A stretch of 64,000 nucleotides of DNA, taken from positions 46,803,507 to 46,867,506 of the forward strand of contig NC_031774.1 in the NCBI RefSeq assembly GCF_001522545.3. The letters run 5' to 3'. Under the pieces are notes generated by a model. It was not told where the DNA came from. It did no database searches and saw only the letters and a list, made by a program, of their open reading frames with translations. Shown here piece after piece: positions 50,242 through 63,700 of the stretch (its first letter is position 1; the number at the start of each line of letters is the position of its first letter). Made by a program: the position numbers and the translations under genes. Source of the DNA: Parus major (Eukaryota; Chordata; Aves; Passeriformes; Paridae).

Positions 50242-53200
50242 CTGTAAAAAGAGAGTGGAAAAATACATTAATTCTCCCAAATCAACAGGGTATTATCAGA
50301 TATGCTTCAGTTACTCACACAGTAGCACTACACCAGGATCACAGATACATGCAAAGATGTTATTTCACATTTAGGACCCATTTCTTTCTTTTCCCCAAGT
50401 AATCCATTTCTCTTATTGGCACTAAGCATTTCTTGTCACAGTCCCCAGATGACCAAGTTCTCTCTCTCAGTGCTATCTACAACCTGGTACTCTGCACGAA
50501 GGAGAAAGGCTCAGCTCTGCTACTCGTGGGAAACATCTTCTTCCTGTGCATTCACCATCTCCAGCTGCATCAGATTTAATTTTAGAGAGGGATATTATGC
50601 TGATAAGAGCACGTTTTCAAGCCCCATTAGAGGAGGTTTGTTGGGAGCCAAAGCAGTGCCTACCAATCTGTATTGTAGCTGATATTACTGTAACCTTGGA
50701 GTCAGGAAGGGGGATTTCTTCCAAAAGAATATGAGCTCTATTACATTTACTAATTGCTTTCTGAGTATTATAGTTGACAAGCTTATTTTCCATTACACTA
50801 CCTTTGAATTCTAAGCCAAATAGTCAAAATATGCTAACATTAAGAGAAGTTAACTTGTGGAAATATAAACTATTATTATTACATTTTTCTTATTACATTT
50901 AGGGGCAGAATTGTCTTAAGTACCACCCAAAACAATAAATAGTTTGTATCTGGTGGCATTTAGTTAAAATATTTTCCTTCAGGGCTGTGCTCCTTCTCCC
51001 ATGCTTTGAGGGGACACATTTCCTGAAGGATGGTGAGTAACAGCCAATGCCACGAGCAGTACCACTGCATCACAGAGGGAAGAGAGAGCCTTAACACAGC
51101 CTGTGCAAACCCATAAATTCCACCTTAAGTGACATTTAATAATGAATCAGTTGATGGGACTGTCTATATATACATTCTCAACTAAGTAGGTGAGAGAATG
51201 AAATATAGCAAAAGGCTCTTCTGTGAGTCTCATTGTTTAATTTGATATTCTGAATGCCCAGTTATACACATCACAAATAGCTGCACCAGTTAAAATATGT
51301 CATCAGTCTAGTATCATTTATTGTGATCTGACATCTCCTCTGTCTCCTGTGTTTGATTAGGAAAAGACATACTCTTACTCTTATATTAACACTCAATAGA
51401 TTAAATAATGAATTACACAATGACTGAGAAAACTTTTCCAATTGCAAGATGCATAGAGGAGTTAACGACATTCACCCCAAGGAATCTGCAGCAGCACCTT
51501 AGGAAAAGACTAGGTAAAGAAAAACTATAAGAAGCAATTAGAATAATAAACCCAACTGCTTGACAGCTAGTGGTCCCCAGCTTCCTCTCTGACTATGTTC
51601 ATTCCTAGACTTCCCCAACAACTGAATTTCTACTTTATTACTATGCCAGTTGCAGAAGTCTGTTTTCAGTGAGTGATGGAACTATTTATTGTGTTTTGAT
51701 AAAGCTAATGATTTTAATATTCTCTGGAAGTTTTCAGTGCTGTAAGATTCCAGAACAGAATGCATTTCAAAGATGACAAAATGCTTGCATGAAGGAGCAG
51801 GCAGTGTCAAGGTCAACTCTACCCTCCTGGTACTGTCCTGAAAAACACAAAAGGGAGCAGTGAATGAAGTAAAAGGAAAAACATCGATCAGCAGGTGCCA
51901 TGTAAAATTTGATGAGATCACTAAAGATGGGAGAAGTGGGGCTATCCTTGTTCTTCAAGGCAGGATCAACCAAACTAATCATAAAGCAAAACAGTGATGA
52001 GACTAGGCTGCTCCTCAGCACAAAAATGAGACTGACAAATGGCAGAGACAGGGTATAAAGCCAGTATTTATACACGTCACATGTATACACACGTATACTT
52101 TATACACAGTCACATGTCTGTACACCACGTACTTCTTAATGGTTTAGCATAGTATTTTTACGTGGAGAATCAACAGATATATGTGGGATTGGATAGTAAA
52201 CATTACTCCTAGATGCAGTTATTAATGACAGGAAAATAAGAATTGTTAAAGTAGAAATGACTCCTAATCCAGCTGGCTCAGTTCCTCTCCCCACTGTTCC
52301 AGACTGGGCACTCAAAAAGAAGCACAAGAAATCACACTGGAAGCTACCAAAGCCTGTTTCTTAGTGGCTTGTGGTTTCATATAGATTTAAAAATTATTTT
52401 CTATTTCTACTCCTTATTAATGCAGTGCTAATCTTGTTTTCCTTTGAAATGTCCACTTCTTTTTTAATAAGCTCCCAGTTACACATGCTTTTCTGCCTTT
52501 CTCAGTATGTGTTCACATAGCCCTCATACCCTGGCATCTCTATGTCCTTAATGCATTTCTCCTCACAATTATCCTCTGAGGAAGAGCAGAACTGCGTTTA
52601 ATCCCCTTATGATGATGGGAAGGTGGAGCCTGGCCTGCATGGATGACTCCTCTGTGTGCAGCTGAGAGGGAAATGCCCCAAAGAGCCAGCAAGATACCTG
52701 GGAAGAACATCTTCAGAGAGGAGCCTCCCAGTGAGTTCCACACTGAGCTCCTGGTGCTCAGGAGGGATTGATGTCTCTGTTCCCTTGGGATGGGGCTCAC
52801 AGCTTTCCCTGGGACACCCTGGGGCTGGGCAGGCTCTCTGTCCTGTGCTTGACTCCCAGAGCTCAGCTTATCCCCCACACCTGGGGTCACCTGAGAAGGG
52901 CTGAGCCCACAGGTGTCAGTGAGCTCTCAGTGAAGAGGAATTACCCTGGGTGAGGGCACCTGCAGCACCCTCTGGCAGCCGTGCCCCTTTGCATGGAATA
53001 GCAGTGCATTTCACAGGCACACCCCAGAGAGCAAAGGCAAACACTCCTCTAAGGAAATACTGAAATCAATACAAAACACACTGAGCAGATGTCCCACACT
53101 ACCTATAACAGTGTCAGGTCCAGCTGTTTCATTGCCTTCACCTTCCTTGAGGTGCAGGAAAGCAATTCTGGTTACCTCCTTGTTTGTACCACCTCTTTCA

Positions 53201-54780
53201 AACGCATTACAAAACCCCAAAAGCTGTACATTTCAGAATCAAATCAGGCCCTTTCCCTTGAGTAAAGAAACAACAAGCCACATCCTGCTGTCCCTCACAG
53301 AGGTGTATCTGGGACTGGAGGACACCCCTGGGTGCCTGAAGTCCCTCTGTCATCCCCACTGGGCTACTGAGAGCTGAGGGCTGGCCACAGCAGGTGCTCC
53401 CTCAGAACCCATCTCCGTCTCATGTGAGCAGCTTCAGCTGCTCAGAGCATGATTGCTTCTTGGTTTGACTCATTCCTGGCTGTTCTTCACTGCTCTCAAA
53501 ATCAGCTGAATGGAGGAAATTATTTTCATAGTACAAAACAACTCAGGGAAAATTTGCTTTTTCGGCTAAACCTTGAAGTGTCGTTCTGCACATTGAACAC
53601 GCTGCTGAGTGGAAAGTGGTAGGAAAGTGATGACATTTTAAAGAAGATAAGCAGGTTGAGCTAAGTAATCACAGCCTGACATCCTGACAGAAATTCTGCA
53701 AAAATAATGATTGTCTCATTCAATTAATAAAATATTAAAGTAAATAATTGATGATAAACAGCATAGATTTAGGAAGACATCTTGTCAAACTAGATACTTT
53801 CTGAGAAGATTATTAGTTGATATACAAATGTACTAGTGCTAGTGTGATAGCTACACACTGGTATGACATCCAACTTAATTCCATGTGATGCTGGGGTTAT
53901 GAAACTATACACACAGAGTAAGCGTGGCAGACAGAAATTGAGTTAAAAGCCAGAAAACGGGTATGTCTCAAAATCCAACTATAAATGGAAAGTCACTGCT
54001 GGAAGAATGTGGTTTTTAACAGTGACCTCCCTCTTCCCCCCCAAAATAGGGTGATGAAGACTGATACAGTTTGCAAATGACTCGGGAATGTACTCAACTA
54101 CAAATGGAGACAAACATATTTAGATTAGAAATAGGGCAATTATAATCATTAAGGATAATTAATCATTACCGTAGTTTATAATTTCTGGTTGAGTATTTAA
54201 ACTAAAAACTTAGTTTAAGGCAGACTTTTTATTTTTACTTTAAGAGATCTAAATTCAGCTGAAGAGATTGGACTCAGAATAAGAATTAAGTAAGTAAAGA
54301 AAATGCTCTGGCTCTTTAAAATCCACATGAGTACAATGCCTTTTATCTCTTGGCCTCAAAATTTATGAAGTACAAATGCTGGTTAGGCTTACTTTTAGAG
54401 GACCATCACCTTCTCCTATTCCCAAAGGCACCAGGCCTAAATAAATAAAATGAGCAAATAACCCTATTTCGGGCCTGCAGTGGGTAGGTGGATCTCACTT
54501 ATTCAAAACAAAATAATGAAAAAGTGCTTTCAGATCAAGCTGTTCAGCATCACAAAAATCTTACATCTGCTTTTTGTGACTAAGTTTGTTTTGAAGGCGC
54601 AGCATAAAGACACAGCTCTGACTCTAACGTTAGAAGGTATCTGTACACAGCTGACTCTAGCCAGAAATATGCATACCAGAAAAGATTAGCTCAGCTATTG
54701 AGGGTTTCCCTCAATGTCTAGGCACAAAAATAGAGGTTCTATCACTGGAAAGAATATTTCCATAAAATTCCAAGAAGTTC

Positions 54781-54801
54781 TCTGATTTTTTTAAAATCAG
54801 A
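54781..54801. repeat. Perfect 9-bp inverted repeat
   Basis: TCTGATTTT, TTT, AAAATCAGA. The arms are AT-rich and may be chance; they lie in PRIMA1 intron. Confidence 0.6.
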
Positions 54802-55284
54802 TCTCAGCAGGTCATTCTCAAAATTGTTCTGAGCTTCCAACAAACAACTGTGATGAAGCTGGTTTAATCTTCTGGGTTAAGCACTAAACAGTTTTGTGTA
54901 TGTTATAAAAGCAATACTTGTACTGTCTGAGACAGAATCTAGAAACAGGACTTGGAATCCTTGGATACACCACCAGGTTATCTTTAGTGGTCATGGCTGT
55001 AGTTTATAAAGCTCATAATTTCAAAATCTAGTGCTCCCATAATTTATTTTGATTAGTGTTATTACTTTCCATTACCATATGGGTTTTAGGCTAATTGCTC
55101 TTTGCATGGGAGTGCTGGGACATTAAGGAACACAACCAAGTCTGTCAGGAGACAGAAAGTGCTCTCTGAGGGGCCATGCTGAGCTGGTGCCCCTGAGCAG
55201 CTCTCGGCCCTGGTGCTGGGGCAGGGAGCCTGCACCAGGGCATCCTTCCCACTGCCAACCCCACAGCAGCCAGCGCTGCAAAGC

Positions 55285-55341
55285 GAAGGAAAACAAAACA
55301 GAATAAAGCAAATAAACCCAGAACAAAACAAAACCAAACAC
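55285..55341. repeat. A-rich low-complexity run
   Basis: Repeated AAACAAAAC / AATAAA / ACCAAAC units. On the opposite strand it gives the hydrophobic FVLF/LFCFVF stretches of a chance open frame. Confidence 0.7.
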
Positions 55342-56521
55342 AGAGCTGAGCTGGAAAATAGCTAAGGGAGGCAGTGACCCATGTTCCCACACGTAATTCC
55401 AGGGGAGGTGTCTCCAGTGGAGGTCTGTCAGTTCACTCACAGACTGAGACCCAAGCAGCTGGTGAGTGTCCACTGATGTGATGTGGAAGGGTGACAATGA
55501 CCCCCATCACTCCTCTACAACAGCAACTTCATGCCTAAAAAAGGAAGAGGACTTTCAAGATAAATCAAAACTGATTATTGTTTTTCTTTTGCTTTTATTC
55601 CTATTCTTGCAGAAAGGTCAAGAGTGCTGTCATAATCATCCTTATGAGACATCTGCCTGTTTTTAATATCGTATACTCACAACAGGCTAAACCCTGCCAT
55701 GTCTATGCCTGCAGCATTTCTCTTGCTATTGTAGGGCTGCCTGAATCAGCCATGCACTTTTAATTAGCATGCTAGGAAGCAGGATAGGATTTTATTTTGA
55801 AGACAGGCTCATATTCCAAGGGCCTCAAGTGTTTTATCAGTCTTGGTTGGAAATTAAAAGGAACTGAAGATAGAGACAGTGTGTTTTCAGAAATCTCTAT
55901 GGATGTCACAGAGATCTGTTAATCTGCTGGCTAAAACAGGGTTTGGGTCCTAGTCTCATCTTCACTCTTATATATTGTTTTAATATTCATGTAAGTTGCA
56001 TGTTGATGTTTCCATTTGCAAGACACAGAAGACACTATTTCCTGCAGCCATTATCACACTGGTATGCAGGGACAAGCCCAGAAAACATGGAGAAGTTTAA
56101 ATGTGATTTCAAATGTCAAGGTATATGAAAAATCTCCCAGGGCACTACAGTGTCCAGTCTGAACTCCCAGTTAAATGTGGAGAAGGATTTTGAATGTATT
56201 GCAGTTTGGGCCTCTTCACATCAGGATATCTCATTCAGGCTCCTGTGGAAAAGAGGAGTTCAATGAATACCCTGATTAATATGAAATAATTTGGGTTCTG
56301 AGGAAAAACCCTACAGAGAAAGTTAAACAAACACCAAAGCTCAGACATTTACTCTAGGCATTGTGCTGTGCAAAACATGAGAAAAAAGGAGAGCCTCCAT
56401 CACATGTTCATATCTTTTTTGAGAAACCTGATTTCAGTCCTGAACCTGAGGCCTCTTGTCTACTTTTGCATAAGGCCCTTCACCCCTTGCCCCCAGCAAT
56501 GTGGATTCACCCTGAAGTGAG

Positions 56522-56551
56522 TGCTGATTAATTTAATGCTGATTAATTTAA
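56522..56551. repeat. Perfect 15-bp tandem duplication
   Basis: TGCTGATTAATTTAA is present twice head to tail, with no mismatch. This suggests a recent slippage event in PRIMA1 intron. Confidence 0.9.
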
Positions 56552-57479
56552 TTGTATGATAGGATGGAGCCTTAGGCAGCTAATAAAGGTCCAAGGGCTC
56601 AAGTGATGTAAACTAGCTTAAGTCCACCCAGCTGTGAGACTGGTACCAGCTGAGGACCTTGTCCCAGCATCTGCATGATGATGCTCAAAGACAAATGTAG
56701 CTGAAGGCCAGGATGTCGGTCTCCAGAGCCCTGGAGGATGTGGGCTCTCAGGAACAAGATTGGTTACTTAACCCAGGGCCATGGGGAGAGATCTGTGAGT
56801 CAGTGTCAGCTGAAGCATCCCCTCTGTTTGCTGTATTTCATCACGTAGGGACTGCTACAGATGTGTCCGGATAACGCATGTGGTGGGAACGTGCTGCGTG
56901 TACCCAGGGCTGCTCCCAGTCAGAGGCAGCCGGCATGGGAAAAACAAATCCTTTAAAAGACCCTGCCAGTGGAGTTTGTGGTGCTGCTAGACTTGATACA
57001 AATATAGATCTTCAGCTGTTATTCTGAAAGGCGTTTTGAGAACAGGCAAAGTATGCATTCCCTTCCACACGCTTGGATTTAAATGGAAAATTTCCTAGGA
57101 GGATGGGTGAGTGGAGGCTGACCAGGAAATGGGTGACCTCGGTGTCTGTCCCTGGGGCAGAAAGGACTGCAGACATGACCTGCATCCTCACAGTGCCCCA
57201 ATGCACAGGCCCTGGGGCTGTGCTTGGCCACAGGGAACCCTGAGCTCGCCTTCACGTGGCAGCCACGGCTGCCTGCAGAAGGCAACCCTCGGGCTGGTGA
57301 TCAGGGACAGACAGGCTTGCCAAAGGAAGGATTGGCATTTTCCAGACTGATGGAGAAGTGGCTTGTCTAGCCCTGTCAGGTTTCCTCATGCAGTGTTTGT
57401 TTGGTTTTTTTACTTCCTTACAGATTTCTGCCCCTCCTGCTGCCTGTAAGCTCAGGGCCATTTCCAGAGCACCATGAGG

Positions 57480-57770
57480 CAGTGGGGTAAACAACCAGGC
57501 AATAGCGGTGTGCTCGGCAGAAAGCCTGTCCTGATTTATGGCCTCCCTGGAGCAGCTAGGTTAAATAACACCGGTAGAAATCAGCTATTCCTGTAGCAGC
57601 TGATACTTCTGTTTATCACACTTTGTTGCAGACAAGTTTATATCGTGCAGCTGCTCTGTGCATATGCTCCTACTACACTTCTAAGGGGGATACTGCAATC
57701 ACTACGCAGCGGGAACTTCTGCTATAATAAAAACATGTGTGGGAATGATGCTGGAGAAATTCCCTCCCCC
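57480..57770. promoter_or_regulatory. Candidate conserved intronic element
   Basis: Non-repeat sequence with two E-boxes of the CAGCTG type (in GTAGCAGCTGATA and GTGCAGCTGCTC), several CpGs in otherwise CpG-poor DNA (AGCGGTGTG, CTCGGC, CACCGGTAG, ATCGTG, TACGCAGCGG), and no coding frame. It looks like an enhancer-type element but is called by texture only. Confidence 0.2.
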
Positions 57771-60357
57771 GCAGTTCTTACACTGTAGACACTGTTATTC
57801 TACACTCTCTGTTGCCTCATCTTCTTAGTTTTCTCCTCCTTTCTGAAAACACTTCTCTTCTAAAACAAGAAACACACTCGGTTTTGTGCTTAGTTTTAGA
57901 GACTGGAGTGTGAAGGAGGTGAAGGAAAGGGGTAGTTCTGCAGGAATTTTCTGAAGGTCACAAGCACTAGAGGAATGCATGGCTCATTGCAAGAAACAGA
58001 ACTGGAACTGCAGGTGAAAAAACCTGAATGTGGATAGCCAGTAAGGGAGAGAGCAGCTGGGTGGGGGAGGTTGTGATGCTCAAGATCTAAGCTTTAGGAG
58101 TTCCTGAACCTGCACACATTTAGGTTTGGGTTTTGCAGTGGATTTCAGTAAAGCTCTACATTACTGTGCTTTCTTGATAGGTATCATGATTTGGGATTTT
58201 TTTATGGAAAATGAACATATTGTTAGGACCAAAATAAAATAATAATAGGTAAAAATATTGGTCAGCCAGAAGTAAGTAGAGCACCTTGTGGGGGAGCAGC
58301 TTGTGCAAAGTCACTGCACCTCAGTGAGAAAGCCAGGAAAACAAAATGTCTTGGCTCCTGGCCAGTCCTCCCCTCTGGATTGTGTTGCCTCTTTGGGAGT
58401 AAACACAAACAACTGATTTGGCTAAAACTACATTACAGGGGTGGAAACAGCAAACTCTCTTTTTGGCTCCCCAGGCAGACGCCTGATCTCTGCCCCAAGC
58501 CAGCACAGTGACACCACGGTCGGAAACAAGGTGGGATCCCACAGGATGCCCTGGAATGGCTGACACTGAGCTTGTGGGATAACCTGTCTTGGTTTTGTAC
58601 AATTGCAGAGGGAAACTAGAGAACAGAGTTCTGCACACTTACGGAAGTATGCCGATGCGCAGAGCAGAGCAGCCAAGGGATTGTCAAACAAAGTAGGAAG
58701 GGAAAGTCTGTGCTCCAAATTATTGACAGGCTGATGGCTAGACCTGCCTGCCTTAATCCTATTCGGTTGTTGGTGAAGCTGATGGGACACACCAGAACTG
58801 AGGTACCCCTCAAATAGGGGCAAAATGTGCTTTCAGCTGCTGAGGTCTTTCGGAGGAGAGCAGGGTTAGAGAGCACAGAGGAAGAATCTGTTCTCTAAAG
58901 CATGATCTGGAGGAGCAGTAGCACTTACAGACCTTGTGGGAAAAGGGCTTTTAAGGAGATTACATCATAGCTAGCTTCTGCATTAATACTCAGCCCTGGC
59001 ATTTATCTTTACAATGCATGCTCACATCAGCCACTGCCTCTGATCTGACTTTGTCCCGTGTTTTTTCCTACCCAGCAGTCTCCCAATGAGACGCTGCTTT
59101 TCACTCACCATCTGATTCTCTCTCAGCATAAAGGACTGAATTGTTTTTACCCCGATTATATCACACCCTGTCGCTCTCTGTCCCGAGAAAATGAGAGCTG
59201 AAGCCTGTGCCTTGCAATGCAATCTCCTCCTTGCAGCAGCACAAGCATTTGGGAGAGCCTCACAGGCATCGTCACGCTGTTCTCCACATCCAGGGTCACT
59301 GCCAGGCTGGGCAGCACCAAGACAGTCCTAGTGACATTCCCAGGTAGTCCTAAGTGCTGCCTCTCCATGAGAGCCATCGGGAGCCCTGCCATTGGTGGCC
59401 TGTTTTCTGAAATGCAGGAGATGTCGATCGGATTACTGGCTGTCTGGTACCTCTAAGAAAAGGTCACAAGTGCCAAAGCATTTGGTGTTAAATTAGTACC
59501 CTGGCATTTATTCTAGAAGGTAACCTGGTTTACAGAGGTTCTTAGCATTCTGAGAACCAGGATGGTTTAAGTTGGGTATGTAGATATACAACCTTAAGTT
59601 CGATCTTCTTGCTTTCAGGTTTTAACCTCTCTGTACACAGGCAGCATGTCACTGCAGAAGACAGAAATTCCCTTTGAAATGTGGGTTCCCTCCTCCAGAC
59701 TCAGTTCTCCTTGCTAGCTGGATGATTTTGGGACAATTTCCACTCCAGCTTTGTTTCTCCTTCTCCAGGATGGGAACAGTAGCTCCAGCTTTCTAAATGG
59801 TTGCAGGTGTAGGGATAAAATGTGCAACATAAGGCTGCATGTCTGCACTATTGCTATTTCTTTCCCAATTCTTTAATAGAACAGACAGGCCCATTTATAA
59901 GTATTCTATCTATATTTCTACAAGAACCAGCTGTAATTCCCTGACATTTCTGTCAGTCACCAGTTCAAGGAAACACAGCAGCAAGGCCATGGTCTGTTGC
60001 AGAACAGCAGAGCACAGCTCTGACCTGGAGACAGTAATTCTCAGTTCTTTTGAACAGAGGCACCACTGAGAGACACAGAGATGTGCCAGCACAGTACCAT
60101 CCACTTCACTGCACAAACACACAGTCTAACTCTTCAGTGGCAAGTGATGTGCACGGGCATGTTATGAGCACTTGCAATTCTTCAGTGGGGAAAAATCAGT
60201 GCTGAACATAAACTGCTTGTCCTGCCAAGCTGTGTGACTTCATCATGTTACAGTGATGAAAGTGAAAAAGCATCCAGAAAAAAAGAGGCCTGAAAACACT
60301 GGGCCTTCATGCTAAGTCTGCCATTTCAGCACACTTGGGCTCATTTCCTTTAACAAG

Positions 60358-60386
60358 CACACACACACATGCACACACACATGCAT
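60358..60386. repeat. (CA)n microsatellite, interrupted
   Basis: CA units broken by ATG (CACACACACATGCACACACA type). It directly precedes the CR1 copy. Confidence 0.9.
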
Positions 60387-60397
60387 ACAGATATCTG

Positions 60398-60770
60398 GGG
60401 TTGCTTAACCTGGAGAAAAGGAGGCTCAGGGGAGACCTTACTACTCTCTACAACTGCCTGAGAGGAGTTGTAGCCAGCTGAGGGTCAGTCTCTTCTCTCA
60501 GGCAACCAGCAACAGGACAAGAGGACAGTCTCAAGGTGAACCAGGGGTTGTTTAGGTTGGACATTGGGAAGAAGTTCTTTACAAAAAGTGTGACTGGGCA
60601 TTGGAATGGGCTGCCCAGGGAGGTGGTTGAGTCACTGTCCCTGGAGCTGTTTAAGGAAAGACTGGACGTGGCTCTTAGTGCCATGGTCTGGTTGACAAGG
60701 TGGTATTTGGTCTTAGGCTGGACTTGATCTCAGAGGTCATTTCCAATCTAAATGATTCTGTGACTCTGTG
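60398..60770 (+). mobile_element. CR1 LINE 3' fragment
   Basis: A well-preserved 370-base CR1 end. In order: CTGGAGAAAAGGAGGCTCAG, GGGGAGACCTTACTACTC, TACAACTGCCTGAGAGGAG, GGGCTGCCCAGGGAGGTGG, TCCCTGGAGCTGTTTAAGG, GGACTTGATCTCAGAGGTC, and the tail GATTCTGTGACTCTGTG. It is 5'-truncated, with no intact ORF2. It is the clearest evidence in the window for a bird genome. Confidence 0.95.
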
Positions 60771-63700
60771 AACAACTTCAACATGGGCAGGAAGAAATCT
60801 GCTTCTGGGAATCAGATATGTGGAGACTTCTTCAAGCTGCCAGGGAAAAGGACTGTCTTTGCTTGCAGGCTTATGGCACTGTGCCCTGAGCCATTTGCCA
60901 TAAAACAAAAGTAGGAACCAGTGAAAGAAATAAAGGGTTGCTTCCAAACTGGAACTCAAGGTACAGGACATGCATTTTCCCACCTCAATCCCATAGCCAA
61001 TATCACCTCCCAGGTTCACTGCAGTAAAATAGGTATAAAAAGAAAAGAGTCTTCTGGACAATTTCTCCCCGAGTCAACCTGTCTTGCTTTCAGGCTGTTT
61101 CAGAGGCTGTTTTAGGGCAGAAGATGGGCTCATCATCAGTACCAGGAATTTCTGAGAGACATAGGCTCCTTTGTGGGGCAGTGCAACTGCTGCAGAGGGT
61201 AACTCATGGAGAAGCAACTGCCAAAGAGCAAAGACATTAAGTAGAAAACTTGCCTCATTGTCCCTTGTGATCTGCTTGCCCCAGATCAACAGTGAGGAAG
61301 TGATGAGTAAACAGCAGATAGAAAACATCTGTCCACTCCAAAATAAGGTGGAGTGGGCCATCCCCTGGGACAGTTGCTGAGAGCTAAATGGTTTGGAGAG
61401 CTCATTCAGCATTTTTAGGTGATAAAACTCTTTAAAAACTAGCCTTTGCTTCCACAGTGCCTCAGGCATCCTTGGATGAAATTCATGCCCCAAAAGGTGC
61501 CGTGAAGGCAGGTTCTGGTGAGCTTGTTAAGGTCCTGTGGTAGTGGCAGTTGTATGGACACTGTAAGCACATACAGTTGATAGCCTTTCCAGGTTGTTAA
61601 TTCCCTTATCTGCTGATATACTCTCCTTTACCAGGGTTTTGCTGAAGCTGTATCAACACTGGCAGAGGAGTAATAAGACAAGCCATAGTGCTGATTTTAG
61701 TGTGGGTTCATCTCCAGCCCCTCAGGCTGCCTCCTTTCATTCATTGCTGCAGGGTGATGGTGTGGCTGTAGGTGCTGCATCTCACTCCTGGCAGAGTCCT
61801 CACTGTGTGATCTCCTATTCCATGGGACAGAACACAGCCAATCAATTCAACAACAATTACCATTACTTTTGAGGCCAATAATAATAATAATCTTCAATGC
61901 TTGACACCCACTAGTCTCAAATACAAAGTTTACAGGGAAGAAAACATCTCTGTTTCAGATCGGATAACTCTGTGTGTCTGAGACTGTGGCTGACTCTGTT
62001 GGGATCTCCCAGCAGGCTGGTGGCAGAGGGAGAAGCAGAGCTCTGGATGCTCCTTCCACCATTCCCTGGAGGGTGGGCAAGATGCCTCCTTTGTGGGAAC
62101 CACCCTCAAGCCTTCTGAAAGCTTATCAGTCTTTCAGCTCTTACAGTGAACAGACCTTCCAAGGAGGGATGGTATCAGCTGAAATCCAAACAGCTGAAAT
62201 GTGATTTCAGGAGTCTGCACTCTTACAGTGATGACCAGTCTTTCATCAGCAAATGTTTAATGAGATACCTCAGGGCTGGCAGATTCAATCCCACAGCAAG
62301 ATGACAGATTTTCTTGGTATGTTTTATATACAGATTGAATTAAAGTCCAGATTTGCACAACTTCTTAGAGTTCAAGAGTATTCACATGAGTAGTGCCATC
62401 AGTCACAAGCTATGCAAAGTGAATAAAATTCTGTGTTACTGGGATTAAGACATCTTGTAGATTCTTAACAGCTTTTTTAAGAGCTTAAGGACCTCTAGGT
62501 AACAGCAAAGATTTAACAAACCTCACGTCTGAGCACTGACACTTTCTCAAAATTAGTGCCTTAGGGAAGTCAGAGGCAAAACCAACCGCAGACTGAATTT
62601 CCTAAAACAGATTGTGGAAGACTTGGAAATACTCTGCATATTTTCCTAATGTGTTAATAGGACAGTTTCTAAGGTATTGGCTTGTGTCAGTCTCTGAAAA
62701 ATAAATGGTTTGCCTGTTGGGCACCCCACTGTGTGAAGAGAGTGACTGTAACAGACATATAGTTCATATTGGTAAGTGCAGATGGCTCTGAAGAGTTCAC
62801 AAAGAAAGCCATATTGCAAGTCATATGTCTAAGTTTTAAGGAACAGCTGGCTGACTATGTAGCTGATACTTCTGCTGATGTATGGCATCTATATAAACAT
62901 AATCCTCCAGTTTGATATTATGGGGTTTATTCCTTATATCACTTCAAAAACTCAGTTATTGCTGGAATTAAGGGCTACAGTGATCACTTAAAAATGTCCC
63001 TGGAGAGACCAATTAATAATTCTGATACTTACTGCTCTTAAGTCCCTTTTCCAAATTGTATTCAGATTCAACTTAAGGGAAATTAAATTGATTACCCACC
63101 CAGAGTAAAATGGAACTGAAATGTGAAAAGCCTTCCAAATTAGGTATAAATTTAATTCTAATATAAGTAAAATTACATTTATCAGTTAATAATTTTTCAT
63201 GCAGTTCCCATAAAATACAGAACACTTAAAAAGGCCATTACATCACATCAGATCGAGGCATTTCACCATGCCAAATGCCCTTATATGAAGTCCTCGATCA
63301 CTGCTCAGCATATTGGAACTCCTGGAAAGCTAAAAGACAAGGCACAGGTTTCTTTACAGTCACAGATAACACAGATTGGTCACAGGTTGCTATCTGCACT
63401 GCCCCCAGGCTTTACACAGACCATGAATAGCTACTGAACCTACAGCAGTGGGCAGTCCCCATGTATAGTGATGCCCTGAAAAGCTGAGGCAGAGCACCTG
63501 CACCTTCCCAAACTGAAACAAGAGTTAAACAAAACCCTCCCTGTGCTCCACTGATAGTCATTTCCTTTGATAATGGCTATGAAATGAAAATATGCACCGC
63601 TTCCAGAAGGAAAGGAAAATGTCCAGGAATGATTCAAGAGAATCTGCTCCATTGGTAAAAGTCCAGTTTAATAGCAGCATTTGTCAAGGAACAGATCTTT

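Noticed and set aside
55123..55497. 124-codon hydrophobic minus-strand frame resembling a membrane protein
   Set aside because: The hydrophobic runs come from an A-rich repeat read backwards; no splice sites in phase with PRIMA1, and it is not its proline-rich or signal exon.
61877..61892. AAT run as part of a CRISPR or satellite array
   Set aside because: It is only about five trinucleotide units; no spaced repeats were seen anywhere in the window.
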